The translations under genes and the position numbers were made by a program. DNA of 64,000 nucleotides from Bacteroidetes bacterium MedPE-SWsnd-G2 (lineage in GTDB: Bacteria > Bacteroidota > Bacteroidia > Flavobacteriales > Flavobacteriaceae). Under the pieces are notes generated by a model. That model searched no databases, was not told the DNA's origin, and saw only the letters and a program-made list of their open reading frames with translations. The stretch lies in assembly GCA_001874335.1 (NCBI GenBank), contig MPDE01000001.1, forward strand, positions 248,001-312,000, given 5' to 3'. This document shows positions 1-8,756 of the stretch, piece after piece; positions within the stretch are counted from its first letter, which is position 1; each line of letters begins with the position of its first letter.

Positions 1-123
1 ATTGGTAAAATTTTCATTGAACCACACTTAAAAGCCAGATTGAATTTATCTCATTCAAAACTAAGATTTCATGGTTGTCAAGCGGTTAGACATGACGACC
101 ATATTCATATTCAATTACGCTAA
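1..123 (+). CDS. C-terminal end of a LAS-type murein endopeptidase (partial)
   Basis: The window opens inside a reading frame of 40 codons that stops at TAA 121-123. The tail contains the segment RHDDHIHIQL. This resembles the C-terminal metal-binding motif (H-x-H after an acidic run) of LAS-family peptidoglycan endopeptidases such as the penicillin-insensitive MepA group, which use zinc to cut peptide cross-links in the periplasm. Only the last strand is visible, so the N-terminal zinc ligands and any signal peptide cannot be checked. The family call rests on one motif. Confidence 0.55.
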   Translation: MGKIFIEPHLKARLNLSHSKLRFHGCQAVRHDDHIHIQLR

Positions 124-216
124 ACCAATTATTTTTACCCTTATCGTTCTAAAACTCAATCAAAATTATAATTTTACCCTTCATTACAATCAAATCAACT
201 TCAAAACTAAAGTCAG

Positions 217-756
217 ATGAATTTCACTCAAGCTCAACATGATATGCGAAAATCTTATATTGGTGGTGCCCCAGGAGCATTTGCCTCTGGATTGGTATGG
301 CTTTCTGCTGGGCTAACCGCTTATTTAGGTAGCGAACACATTAGTGTTCTTGTGTTCTTTTTTGGTGGAATGTTAATTCACCCGCTTGGCATTTTATTTT
401 CTAAGGCTTTAAAACGCTCAGGAAAACACCAGAAAGACAATCCGTTATCTGTTCTTGCCATGGAAAGTACATTTTTAATATTCATCGGGCTTTTCATTGC
501 CTTTTTCATGTTGCAGTACGAGAGTAATTGGTTCTATCCCGTAATGGCCTTAATCATTGGTGGACGCTATCTTATGTTCAACTCTTTGTATGGCATGAAA
601 TTATACTGGCTATTTGGTGTTACATTAATAATAGCAGGCGTAATAGGCATAATTATAAGTCCGCCATTTCAAGTACTTGCCATATCTGGAGGAGTTATTG
701 AAATACTATTTGCAGCAGTAATTCTAAAGTTAGAATCCGGAAAACACACCGAGTAA
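217..756 (+). CDS. DUF7010-like integral membrane protein
   Basis: This 179-aa protein is mostly hydrophobic. About six membrane segments can be seen near residues 20-38, 42-62, 83-101, 105-121, 130-148 and 151-170. The N-terminus (FTQAQHDMRKSYIGGAPGAF) and the overall layout resemble the DUF7010 family of small uncharacterised membrane proteins. There are no catalytic motifs. The next gene starts only 18 bp downstream on the same strand, so the two are probably co-transcribed. The function is unknown; the membrane location is the firm part of the call. Confidence 0.7.
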   Translation: MNFTQAQHDMRKSYIGGAPGAFASGLVWLSAGLTAYLGSEHISVLVFFFGGMLIHPLGILFSKALKRSGKHQKDNPLSVLAMESTFLIFIGLFIAFFMLQYESNWFYPVMALIIGGRYLMFNSLYGMKLYWLFGVTLIIAGVIGIIISPPFQVLAISGGVIEILFAAVILKLESGKHTE

Positions 757-774
757 CTTACCCATATTATCACT

Positions 775-1074
775 ATGAAAGGTAAAGTTAAATATCAATT
801 TACAAGTACAATATGGAAGCATGATGCCCCAGGAGGCTGGCACTTTACCTCACTTCCTAAATCAACTTCTCGGGACATTAGAACCCTTTTTGGATGGCAA
901 GAAGAAGGTTGGGGTCGTATGAAAGTAAAAGCTCAAATTGAAGATGTAAATTGGGAAACAGCCATTTGGTTTGACACAAAATTAGACACTTATATTCTGC
1001 CCTTAAAAGCCGAAATTAGAAAAAAATGCAAACTAGATATTGATACAATCACTCAAATCTATATTTACATTTAA
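775..1074 (+). CDS. DUF1905 domain protein
   Basis: This 99-aa soluble protein matches the DUF1905 pattern: an N-terminal strand ending in W, then GGWHFTSLP, then a GWGRMKVKAQI strand, W-x-T-x-I-W-F, and a final Y-x-LPLKAEIRKK. DUF1905 is a small beta-barrel-like domain of unknown function, often encoded alone or fused to a bacteriocin-protection domain (YdeI/OmpD-associated); that second domain is absent here. It sits 18 bp after the membrane protein gene, probably in the same operon. Confidence 0.8.
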   Translation: MKGKVKYQFTSTIWKHDAPGGWHFTSLPKSTSRDIRTLFGWQEEGWGRMKVKAQIEDVNWETAIWFDTKLDTYILPLKAEIRKKCKLDIDTITQIYIYI

Positions 1075-1168
1075 TCCAAAATTTTTAAGTTGTTTTTCAT
1101 CAATTTTCAATTCACTCTATTACAATACATTATCGCTTTTAAGCTATGGTTTTAATCTATCAAAGCCT

Positions 1169-1176
1169 TAACTTTG
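1169..1176 (+). promoter_or_regulatory. Bacteroidota -7 box upstream of the AsmA-like gene
   Basis: TAACTTTG fits TAnnTTTG, the -7 signature of Bacteroidota sigma factor promoters, 38 bp before the ATG at 1215. No clear -33 TTTG was found at the expected 19-21 bp distance. Confidence 0.4.
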
Positions 1177-1214
1177 CCTCCTCAAACTACTAAGAACCAG
1201 AGGATTAAAAAACA

Positions 1215-3389
1215 ATGAAGACAAAGGCGATAAAAGCAATATTAATTATCATAGGTTTAATAAGCATTCTATTGCTTGTACTTCCCTATTTCGCCAAAAG
1301 TTATGCTATAGATAATAGCAAGGCTCTCGTTGGTCGCCAGATAGATTTAGATAAATTAAAGGTCAATTATTTTACAGGAACAGTTTCTATAATCGACTTT
1401 AAAATGCTTGAAGAAAATGCAAAAGATCCCTTCGTGGTTTTTGACACACTTATTGTCAATTTAGAACCACTGCAATTGTTCAAGGACAATATTGAAATAG
1501 AATCCCTTTACTTAAAAGGCTTAGATGTCAATCTTACGATGAAAGATTCAACCTTTAATTTTGATGATTTAATTGCCTTTCATACTTCTACCGAAACAGA
1601 CAGCATTAAAACAGACAGCACAAGCACAAACTTCAAATACAACCTGTCAAATTTAGAAGTAAAAGATTCAAACATTCATTTTGACAATCAAAATATTGAT
1701 CACGTCACCGAAATAGAGAATTTTTCATTTATACTGCCATATATCGGTTGGGACCAAACACAAAAAAGTAATGCCGATTTAAAATTCAACTTTCCAAAAG
1801 GCGGTTTTCTGGCTTCAAAGCTTAATATCAATCCAATTGATGGTGCGTTCGATGCGCAACTAAGTGTGGGTAATCTTCAATTGGAGCCCTTTTATAAATA
1901 TGTTGCAGAACACATAGAGATAAACAGTTTTAACGGACTTCTAAATACAGAAATACTTTTAGAAGGCAACACTTTTGATCTTTTAAAAACAGTTATTTCT
2001 GGTCAAGTAAGACTCAACCATCTTAAAATGACAGATATTAACAATAAACCCGTTATAGCATCAAAACAGATTGATGCAAACCTCAAAACGATAGACCAGT
2101 TTAATAATAACTATGTTATCGATTCTCTTAAACTTACAGAGTTTTATACTTTCGTAAAATTAGATTCGACTTCAAATAACTTAACCAAACTATTTAAGCT
2201 GGACGAGCAAATAGTAGCTGAGACCGAAGTTAATACCGTCAAAGCAGATAGCTTAGTAAATACAACTGCTTCACAGAATCAATTGTATTATGCCATAAAT
2301 AATTTTCAAGTGAACAATGGCAGTTTAGATTATACAGACAATCTTACGGGCAAACCATTTAATTATAATTTAAGTCAGATTGAAATTAGCTCAGATAGCA
2401 TTAATAGTTCATCAGATTGGATTGATATTTATTCTGAAATGTTACTTAACAATCGTGGAACCTTGAACGCCAAATTGGGCTTTAACCCTAAAACTACCAA
2501 GCAAGCCAACATAGACATTAGTATAGACAATTTTTTGCTTTCCGATTTAAACATTTACTCCAGTCATTATACTGGACATAACATCATAGAAGGCGACATG
2601 TATTATATTTCTAAATCGGTGTTGACTAATGGCGATTTAGAAAGTGAAAACAAATTACTTGTTAAAAATGCCTCTCTCGATAATACCAAAGGTGGCCTTT
2701 ACAGCCTGCCTTTAAAGTTTGCAATTTTTTTATTAAAGGATAAAAATGGAGATGTGAATTTAGATATCCCTGTGCATGGCGATTTAAACGATCCTTCGGT
2801 GAAAGTGAGTAAAATTGTTTGGAACACTTTTAAAAATAACATTATAAAAATTGCTGCGAGCCCAGGCAAATTGTTGGCAAATTTGGTTGGAGGTGATCAA
2901 AAAGACATTGAGGAACTAACTTTTACTTCTTTCGACTCTATTTTAAGCGAAAAACATACCAGTCAATTGGATAAGCTTTTAAAAATTGAAAAACAGAAGG
3001 AAGATTTAGATATTGAATTGGTATACTATGTTGATAAGGACCTTCAGAATAAACGTATCGCCAAACGGGAAGCACTAAAATTGTACTTGAAAGTTACCTC
3101 TCAAAAAATTTTAAAAAATGCACATGCATTCGAGGCCTATGTTTATAGCAATAGGGCGGTCGATTCTTTTACCTTAGACCAATCTTATATGGCAATGGCA
3201 ACGCCTCAGGCCGTGGATTCTATTGCAAAATCTAAAGCACAATTAATTATTAAAGACACCGAAGCATATTTAAATTCTGTAAATCCAGAAACAAAAATTC
3301 ATACGTCCTTATCAGATCCAGAAGACCCTTTAAACAAAGGTAGTGAGGCCGTTTTAAAAGTTAAGTACAGCTTAAGAGAAGAAGAATAA
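1215..3389 (+). CDS. AsmA-like / DUF748 envelope protein
   Basis: This 724-aa protein has one N-terminal membrane anchor (about residues 8-28, IKAILIIIGLISILLLVLPY). A long beta-rich region follows with the DUF748 hallmarks: a conserved start that sets up repeated N-x-F/L-x-D-L strands, and short conserved patches such as GDMYYISKSVL and LPLKFAIFLLKDKNGDVNLDIP. AsmA/DUF748 proteins form long periplasmic grooves thought to move or organise lipids between inner and outer membranes. Here the protein would be anchored in the inner membrane. Length and architecture are normal. It is followed 66 bp later by an esterase gene on the same strand. Confidence 0.8.
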   Translation: MKTKAIKAILIIIGLISILLLVLPYFAKSYAIDNSKALVGRQIDLDKLKVNYFTGTVSIIDFKMLEENAKDPFVVFDTLIVNLEPLQLFKDNIEIESLYLKGLDVNLTMKDSTFNFDDLIAFHTSTETDSIKTDSTSTNFKYNLSNLEVKDSNIHFDNQNIDHVTEIENFSFILPYIGWDQTQKSNADLKFNFPKGGFLASKLNINPIDGAFDAQLSVGNLQLEPFYKYVAEHIEINSFNGLLNTEILLEGNTFDLLKTVISGQVRLNHLKMTDINNKPVIASKQIDANLKTIDQFNNNYVIDSLKLTEFYTFVKLDSTSNNLTKLFKLDEQIVAETEVNTVKADSLVNTTASQNQLYYAINNFQVNNGSLDYTDNLTGKPFNYNLSQIEISSDSINSSSDWIDIYSEMLLNNRGTLNAKLGFNPKTTKQANIDISIDNFLLSDLNIYSSHYTGHNIIEGDMYYISKSVLTNGDLESENKLLVKNASLDNTKGGLYSLPLKFAIFLLKDKNGDVNLDIPVHGDLNDPSVKVSKIVWNTFKNNIIKIAASPGKLLANLVGGDQKDIEELTFTSFDSILSEKHTSQLDKLLKIEKQKEDLDIELVYYVDKDLQNKRIAKREALKLYLKVTSQKILKNAHAFEAYVYSNRAVDSFTLDQSYMAMATPQAVDSIAKSKAQLIIKDTEAYLNSVNPETKIHTSLSDPEDPLNKGSEAVLKVKYSLREEE

Positions 3390-3455
3390 CAATTAAATCA
3401 CAAAGTAATAGCCCTAAAACAGAATCCTTATCTTAGTGTCAAATCATAAAGTCGA

Positions 3456-4280
3456 ATGGCCAAAAAGCTAAGCATTCTTACAGTTCTACTATTAACATTA
3501 CAATGGAGTTTTAGTCAAGGCTCCTCTCAATTAAATAGAGACTATACTTTTAATCTACACTCTAACATATTAAACGAAACCAGAACTTGTATTATAAGTT
3601 TTCCAGAAAATTACTGGACATCAGAAAAACTTACAAAGTCCTATCCTATTGTTATTCTACTCGATGGTGCTACTTTTTTTAAATCCACATCAAGCACTAT
3701 TCAATTTATGAGTTCAGACAGGAATAGAAATTATTTCATGCAAGAATCAATTTTGGTGGCCATAGAAAATGTTGATCGCGAACGTGATTTCACAATGACT
3801 AAGATCAAAACAAAACGCCCTAACACTATGGGAGGCGGTGCTAATTTCTTGGCTTTTATTACTACCGAGTTATTACCTTATCTCAAAACTAATTACAGAA
3901 CCAAAACGCACACCTCTTTAATCGGTCACTCCCTTGGTGGGCTTCTCACTTTAAATGCTTATTTGTCAGGCAACGAAAGTATTGATGCCTTTTTATCCAT
4001 TGATCCAAGTATTTGGTGGGATGAAGAATTAATGCAGTCTAAAATTAATGCTATACCAGCTTCTGTTAATTTAAAACATCTATATATTGCTACGGCCAAC
4101 CAAGGTGAGGCCAATTACACAAAAAACAAGAAACGTCATGATCATTTTTTCAATGGGATAAAGACCAAGTTCCCTTCCAACTCATACATCAAATTAGAAT
4201 ATTTTAAAAATGAATCGCACCGATCTGTCCCTTTAATCGCTATTTACTCAGGCTTAAAATTTGTGAACACAGAGAACTAA
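3456..4280 (+). CDS. Secreted esterase of the alpha/beta-hydrolase (esterase D / IroE-like) group
   Basis: This 274-aa protein has an N-terminal signal peptide (about residues 1-20, ending SFSQ). The nucleophile elbow GHSLGG at 157-162 gives catalytic Ser159, a likely acid lies in the SIDPSIWW region near 181-188, and a C-terminal His255 sits in NESHRS. The order and the SHRS motif match the putative esterase family that includes IroE/Fes-type and S-formylglutathione hydrolase-like enzymes. It probably hydrolyses an ester or siderophore-type substrate in the periplasm, but the substrate cannot be told. The gene begins 66 bp after the AsmA-like gene. Confidence 0.8.
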   Translation: MAKKLSILTVLLLTLQWSFSQGSSQLNRDYTFNLHSNILNETRTCIISFPENYWTSEKLTKSYPIVILLDGATFFKSTSSTIQFMSSDRNRNYFMQESILVAIENVDRERDFTMTKIKTKRPNTMGGGANFLAFITTELLPYLKTNYRTKTHTSLIGHSLGGLLTLNAYLSGNESIDAFLSIDPSIWWDEELMQSKINAIPASVNLKHLYIATANQGEANYTKNKKRHDHFFNGIKTKFPSNSYIKLEYFKNESHRSVPLIAIYSGLKFVNTEN

Positions 4281-4477
4281 ATCAAAATACCCTCCTAACT
4301 CCTATCTTTTTTAGCAATAGGTCTTAATTTTCTTTAAAGAAGTCAATAAAACAAACACCTCAAAAATGGCATTATTCATATTTGGTGCCTGTATTTAATT
4401 TGTGAATGAATTGAGATGTAATCAAAAAATCCTATTGTATTTTGCAGCTTTAAACTGTTTATAGAATTTTCATTTAA

Positions 4478-5797
4478 ATGTCAGAGACGATTACATTTTC
4501 TAAAGATGCCGAGGCTATTATTGGGTTAATTCAAAACACCAACAAACCATTATTTATAACCGGAAAGGCCGGCACAGGAAAATCGACTTTATTAGAGCAT
4601 GTCTCCAAGTTAGATCCTAATATCATTGTATTGGCACCGACGGGTATCGCCGCCATAAATGTAAAAGGGGAAACCATTCATTCGTTTTTCAAATTAAAAC
4701 CTGGCTATGAACTTGACGAAGCCAGACATATGAAAATCAATAATGCCATGATTGCCAAATATGCAAAAGTGCAAACAGTGATTATTGATGAAATCTCTAT
4801 GGTTAGAGCCGATTTATTAGATGCTATTGATGTGTTATTACAACGCATCAGAAATAATCAAACGGCTTTTGGCGGTATACGAATGATCTTTTTTGGCGAT
4901 CTGTTTCAATTGCCTCCAGTGCTGCTTAATAACGAAAGCGAACAGTTTTTAATCCGTTATAAATCCCCATATTTTTTTTCGGCTAAAGCCTTCCTTCAAA
5001 AAGATTTGTTTAGTGAACCGTTTCAGCTTAAAACCTGTGAATTACAAACCATTTATCGTCAAAAGGATTCGGCATTCACGGCACTACTTAATAGTGTTAG
5101 AACAAATACTATTACACCTGAACAACTACAGATACTCAATAGGCAGGTTATTGACAGTAATTCTGATAGCAACGACGAATTTCAAATTAATTTGGTATCT
5201 ACAAATGCTATAGCAAAACGCATCAATCTTGAAAATTTAAAACTGATTGACGCTAAGCATTTCTCATTTAACGCTTCACACACAGGTAATATTGAAAATT
5301 TAAGACCTAACGATTCCGAAGTCATTCTAAAAGTCGGCGCTCAAGTGATGTTTATAAATAACGACGCCCAAAAACGATGGGTTAACGGCAGTATTGGTAA
5401 AATTGTTGGTGTTCATAAATTAATTGACCCCGAAGATCAGGACAGTTACCAAGCATTAAAAGTAGAATTAGAAAACGGAAAAATAGTGGACGTCACACCT
5501 AATACTTGGGAAATTTCTAAATATCTATTTAAAGCAGGGCGATTTGTACGAGAAGAAATAGGAACCTTTACTCAAATTCCGTTAAAATTAGCTTGGGCCA
5601 TTACCATTCATAAAAGTCAAGGCAAAACCTTTAATAAGGTAAAAATTGATTTGGGGTACGGGAGTTTTGCACATGGTCAAACCTATGTTGCGTTAAGCCG
5701 TTGTAAAACCCTTGAACATATTAAGTTGGCACAACCTATTTTAATGTCTGATATTATTGTTGATGACATGGTTATTGACTACTGCGGTTCTCACTAA
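4478..5797 (+). CDS. Pif1-like superfamily 1B DNA helicase
   Basis: This 439-aa protein has the SF1B helicase motifs in order. Motif I GKAGTGKST lies at about residues 29-37, motif Ia APTGIAAINVKGETIHSF at 53-70, Walker B IIDEISM at 102-108 and motif III FGDLFQLPPV near 150. IYRQKD follows near 195. The C-terminal motifs WAITIHKSQGKTF and YVALSRCKTLEHI are motifs V-VI. Pif1/RecD2-type enzymes unwind DNA 5' to 3' and act in replication and repair. This one lacks accessory N- or C-terminal domains and is a compact core helicase. The isolated position gives no further clue. Confidence 0.9.
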   Translation: MSETITFSKDAEAIIGLIQNTNKPLFITGKAGTGKSTLLEHVSKLDPNIIVLAPTGIAAINVKGETIHSFFKLKPGYELDEARHMKINNAMIAKYAKVQTVIIDEISMVRADLLDAIDVLLQRIRNNQTAFGGIRMIFFGDLFQLPPVLLNNESEQFLIRYKSPYFFSAKAFLQKDLFSEPFQLKTCELQTIYRQKDSAFTALLNSVRTNTITPEQLQILNRQVIDSNSDSNDEFQINLVSTNAIAKRINLENLKLIDAKHFSFNASHTGNIENLRPNDSEVILKVGAQVMFINNDAQKRWVNGSIGKIVGVHKLIDPEDQDSYQALKVELENGKIVDVTPNTWEISKYLFKAGRFVREEIGTFTQIPLKLAWAITIHKSQGKTFNKVKIDLGYGSFAHGQTYVALSRCKTLEHIKLAQPILMSDIIVDDMVIDYCGSH

Positions 5798-5922
5798 GTT
5801 TTTCCTTTTACAAATAACACTTTGTCGTCAATCTCAACTTCAAAGACTAAAACCCTAATTGACAGCTTTTTAAATTAACTTTTAAAAACTATCTTTAGAT
5901 TTATTCATTTGAAAATCAACAC

Positions 5923-6357
5923 ATGACTGCACAAGAAATAATTAGAAACGGAAAAGGCGTAAACTACAATTATTCTCAAGATCATTGTTTTATTAAACTC
6001 TCTTCAAGAGCAACCAATGGCGAATTATGTTTTGTTGAAGACACTTTAAAACCTGGGTTTTTCTTAGGGAGACATCATCATAAAATAATGACCGAGGTGT
6101 TTTATATTTTGGAAGGCGAAGTTGAATTAATTTTTGATAACGAAACAGTGGTTTGCCATCCTGGAGATACTATTACTGTTCCACCAAATGTATGGCACGC
6201 GGCAAGTTGTAAGGCCGGTGGAAAAATGCTTACCATTTTTAAAAATGGACGATTTGACCAATACTTAGAAAAATTATCTCAAATGTCTGATTCCGATTTT
6301 GAAGATGCCAATCTTATGGCTGCAGTTTCAGCCGAATTTGATATTTACGAAGGCTAA
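5923..6357 (+). CDS. Single-domain cupin protein
   Basis: This 144-aa protein has both cupin motifs. The first is HHHKIMTEVFYILEGEVEL with metal-binding histidines and glutamate, and the second is PGDTITVPPNVWHA ending in the third histidine. Cupins bind a divalent metal in a small beta-barrel and serve as sugar isomerases, dioxygenases or sensors. Nothing in the sequence picks a substrate. No signal peptide is seen, so it is cytoplasmic. It stops 18 bp before the end of the convergent XRE gene. Confidence 0.85.
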   Translation: MTAQEIIRNGKGVNYNYSQDHCFIKLSSRATNGELCFVEDTLKPGFFLGRHHHKIMTEVFYILEGEVELIFDNETVVCHPGDTITVPPNVWHAASCKAGGKMLTIFKNGRFDQYLEKLSQMSDSDFEDANLMAAVSAEFDIYEG

Positions 6358-6374
6358 AACATGTATTCGCCATT

Positions 6375-6827
6375 TTAATCCATTGGATTAGCAGATTCCT
6401 TTTTGCTCCCAATTTTTCCAAACAAATTAAAAGCGTTTAGCGCATAAACTAAAATCAAAACTACCCAGCCTAAAAGCATCCATAAAAACACGGGCCAAAA
6501 ACTCGAATCGTTAATAGATAAAACCAAAGGCAAGATTAAACTAAATACAGCAAGCGCTATAAATTTATAAAGCCCTTTTAAACTGTCTGTATATGATGTA
6601 TCAACTTCTGATAGACTATTAGGGTTTGTTTGTGTATTTGCACTAAGATTTACTTCAAAAACCGATGCCAAGGCTTTCACAGATTCTAATCCTGCGTTAC
6701 CGCCTTTTTCAATCCGTTGAATTGTTCTAACGCTTAAGCCACTCATTTCTGCCAATTGCTCTTGAGACCAATGACGTTCTAATCTCAAGTTTTTAATATC
6801 GCTTATAAGCATTGTTTTAGGTTTCAT
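6375..6827 (-). CDS. XRE-family HTH regulator with two C-terminal membrane segments
   Basis: From the chosen ATG at 6827 the protein is about 150 aa. An N-terminal helix-turn-helix (LRLERHWSQEQLAEMSGLSV then RTIQRIEKG) is followed by a short linker. Two hydrophobic segments come next (GLYKFIALAVFSLILPLVLS and FWPVFLWMLLGWVVLILVYA). This is a membrane-tethered Cro/C1-type regulator common in Bacteroidota; the target is unknown. An in-frame ATG at 6875 would add 16 residues. However, a TATCTTTG promoter box lies between the two starts, so the downstream start is preferred. About 290 bp of upstream DNA hold no convincing gene. Confidence 0.8.
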   Translation of the reverse strand: MKPKTMLISDIKNLRLERHWSQEQLAEMSGLSVRTIQRIEKGGNAGLESVKALASVFEVNLSANTQTNPNSLSEVDTSYTDSLKGLYKFIALAVFSLILPLVLSINDSSFWPVFLWMLLGWVVLILVYALNAFNLFGKIGSKKESANPMD

Positions 6828-6842
6828 GGTTCTAGTTTGTTG

Positions 6843-6850
6843 CAAAGATA
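6843..6850 (-). promoter_or_regulatory. -7 box deciding the start of the XRE gene
   Basis: Read on the minus strand this is TATCTTTG, an exact TAnnTTTG box, 15 bp before the ATG at 6827. It lies inside the reading frame extended to 6875, which argues against that longer start. Confidence 0.5.
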
Positions 6851-7166
6851 TATAAAGTGCTTGCTTCACGCTCATATGTAGCGCGTTATCAAGCCGACAG
6901 TTTTATGACAGCATACTGACAGTAGGCGTTAGCAAAGGTATTTGAAACAAAATCAGAACCAATTTCACAATTAAAAATGGAATTAATTCTGGTCTATAGA
7001 AGTCTTTAATTTAGAAATTAAATCCGGAGGATATAATCATCAAATGGCAGCACTAGTTAAAACAGGAGAATAATTACAAATACAATTGCAATCCAATTAT
7101 GCCTCAACATTTCAAAACATCTAATGCAAAAAATTGAAGTGGGATAATAAATATGTTTAAGAGATC

Positions 7167-7754
7167 TTATTTCAAAGCAATTTTATCTTGATCCAAGACA
7201 ATGTCTTTTTTCACCATATATATATTGTCACTTTTACTCAGTTTCAATATTCGTGTAGGGTCACTTTTCTTTAAAATGCGTTTGCGGCATAATTTCGTTA
7301 ACAACGGATCCTCATCAAATAGAAAACTTTCAATATCATAAACCGACTTAGTGGGTTCTAATATCGTTGGAAACAATTGTTGTAATTGATTATATCGTCT
7401 ATCATTTCCAGGAATAAAAGTAAATAAGGTGTATTGTCCATTGGCATCCGTTTTCACCCATGCTCTATGGTGGACATAAGTTTTATCATCCAGTTCTCTC
7501 AAATCAAAATCACCATTAACATCGGCCTGTTCAATATATAGTATCACATTTTTTGCCGGAGTCACACCATCACTTTCATAAATGGTACCATATAGCTTAA
7601 TTTTGTTTTCCTTTTCTTGAAAGTCCGGTATAGTATCTACGCTTTTAATTTGATTTTCACTGCGATCAAAAACAGGATGAATCTCTACATTTTGAGCCAA
7701 CATATTCATAGAAAATGACAGGAGCGCTAATAAAATAAAATACTGATTTTTCAT
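7167..7754 (-). CDS. Secreted protein with intradiol-dioxygenase-like beta-sandwich fold
   Basis: This 195-aa protein has a signal peptide (MKNQYFILLALLSFSMNMLA). The segment LYGTIYESDGVTPAKNVILY and the later HHRAWVKTDANGQYTLFTF and PG motifs follow the pattern of intradiol ring-cleavage dioxygenase-like sandwiches. In true enzymes two Tyr and two His residues bind Fe(III). Here the C-terminal half has no obvious second histidine pair, so catalysis is doubtful and the domain may be structural. The gene is monocistronic. The upstream 345 bp separate it from the divergent gene at 8101. Confidence 0.6.
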   Translation of the reverse strand: MKNQYFILLALLSFSMNMLAQNVEIHPVFDRSENQIKSVDTIPDFQEKENKIKLYGTIYESDGVTPAKNVILYIEQADVNGDFDLRELDDKTYVHHRAWVKTDANGQYTLFTFIPGNDRRYNQLQQLFPTILEPTKSVYDIESFLFDEDPLLTKLCRKRILKKSDPTRILKLSKSDNIYMVKKDIVLDQDKIALK

Positions 7755-8100
7755 AATTCAAAAACTTGGGTTGTTCCAAATTTCAATGAACTCTAATAAT
7801 TTTCACAATAATTAACCTGAACATCTTATTTAAACGATGTATGGTGAAAGTTTGAAAATATCTTCGATGAAATGCCATGCTATTTTATTTGAAAACACAA
7901 CATACAAATCTTTCTAATTATCAATAATCTAATTAATAAAATTTTACATAATTGAAAGAAATAACCTATAATTTATCACATAAAACGTATTTCAACCGTT
8001 AAAACATACCACAAATCGACAAAAAAGAGACATAAAATGTTAAACATTTTAATAAATTCCATAGCTTTGCCTTTTCTATGTTAACTATAAATCAAAAATA
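7755..8100. other. Divergent intergenic region, AT-rich
   Basis: These 346 bp separate two divergent genes for secreted proteins. They are very AT-rich and contain no ORF or strong hairpin. The only recognisable element is a TAGCTTTG box at 8062-8069, a TAnnTTTG match 31 bp before the ATG at 8101. It could drive the rightward gene. Confidence 0.5.
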
Positions 8101-8553
8101 ATGAAACTTAAATCTACCATATTCACGTTGTTTTTTTGCACTCTAATTAGCATTGGATACGCTCAAAAAAAAGATGAAAGCGTTAAAATAATTAATGGTA
8201 AAGTCACTATTTCAAAGTATCATTCTTATGAGCAACTCAACAAAAAGCCTAAGGGCGAATTGTTAGAATTGTATATAGAACGTATTGAAGTTATTGTAAA
8301 TATTTTACCAAATATTGCATTTGCAACTAAACCAAATGTAACAATGGCGTCATTAGGAATACCAGAAACAAAAGAAAATAAAAAAGCTTTAGAGCAAAAC
8401 CGCGAAGCATCTGACAATTATTTTGAAAGCTCGGTGAAGTATCAAAAAACGATATTACCTTATTCTGATACAGACGATTTAATTGCGGCAATTTTGTTTT
8501 ATGAAGAAACTTTAAAATCATTGCATAATTATAATGATTATAAGAATAATTAA
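8101..8553 (+). CDS. Small secreted protein of unknown function
   Basis: This 150-aa protein has a clear signal peptide (about residues 1-21, ending GYAQ). A Lys/Glu-rich, largely helical mature part follows, with no cysteine and no motif I recognise. Expression as a single unit is suggested by a TAnnTTTG box at 8062-8069 upstream and a hairpin-plus-T-run just after the stop. No homologous neighbour hints at a role. Confidence 0.75.
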   Translation: MKLKSTIFTLFFCTLISIGYAQKKDESVKIINGKVTISKYHSYEQLNKKPKGELLELYIERIEVIVNILPNIAFATKPNVTMASLGIPETKENKKALEQNREASDNYFESSVKYQKTILPYSDTDDLIAAILFYEETLKSLHNYNDYKNN

Positions 8554-8572
8554 ATCATAATTTCCATTACCC

Positions 8573-8612
8573 TAAAGCCTTAATTATCAAAATTAGGGCT
8601 TTCTTTTTTCTC
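8573..8612 (+). terminator. Rho-independent terminator
   Basis: AAAGCCTTAATT and AATTAGGGCTTT form an imperfect hairpin with a short loop, followed by CTTTTTTC. It lies 20 bp after the stop of the secreted protein gene. Confidence 0.7.
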
Positions 8613-8691
8613 ACTCCACTTTATTTTAAAGAAAGAATTTTCTTAACCAATAACGATAACTCTTAAAATATTGCGTATTACGTCGATGTTT

Positions 8692-8723
8692 TTTGTGTTT
8701 TATCTGCAACGTCCATATATTTG
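8692..8723 (+). promoter_or_regulatory. Bacteroidota promoter of the gliding adhesin cluster
   Basis: TTTG at 8692-8695 and TATATTTG at 8716-8723 are separated by 20 bp, matching the -33/-7 Bacteroidota pattern. The ATG at 8757 lies 33 bp downstream. The box overlaps a TTG codon that could otherwise extend the gene to 8721, so the ATG start is preferred. Confidence 0.65.
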
Positions 8724-8756
8724 TTTTGTTGCCCCAACAACGTAAATTTAACCTAT

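Noticed and set aside
6876-7166. Possible gene remnant upstream of the XRE regulator
   Set aside because: A short frame near 7010-7072 (ending MAALVKTGE) looks protein-like but is too short to assign or support.
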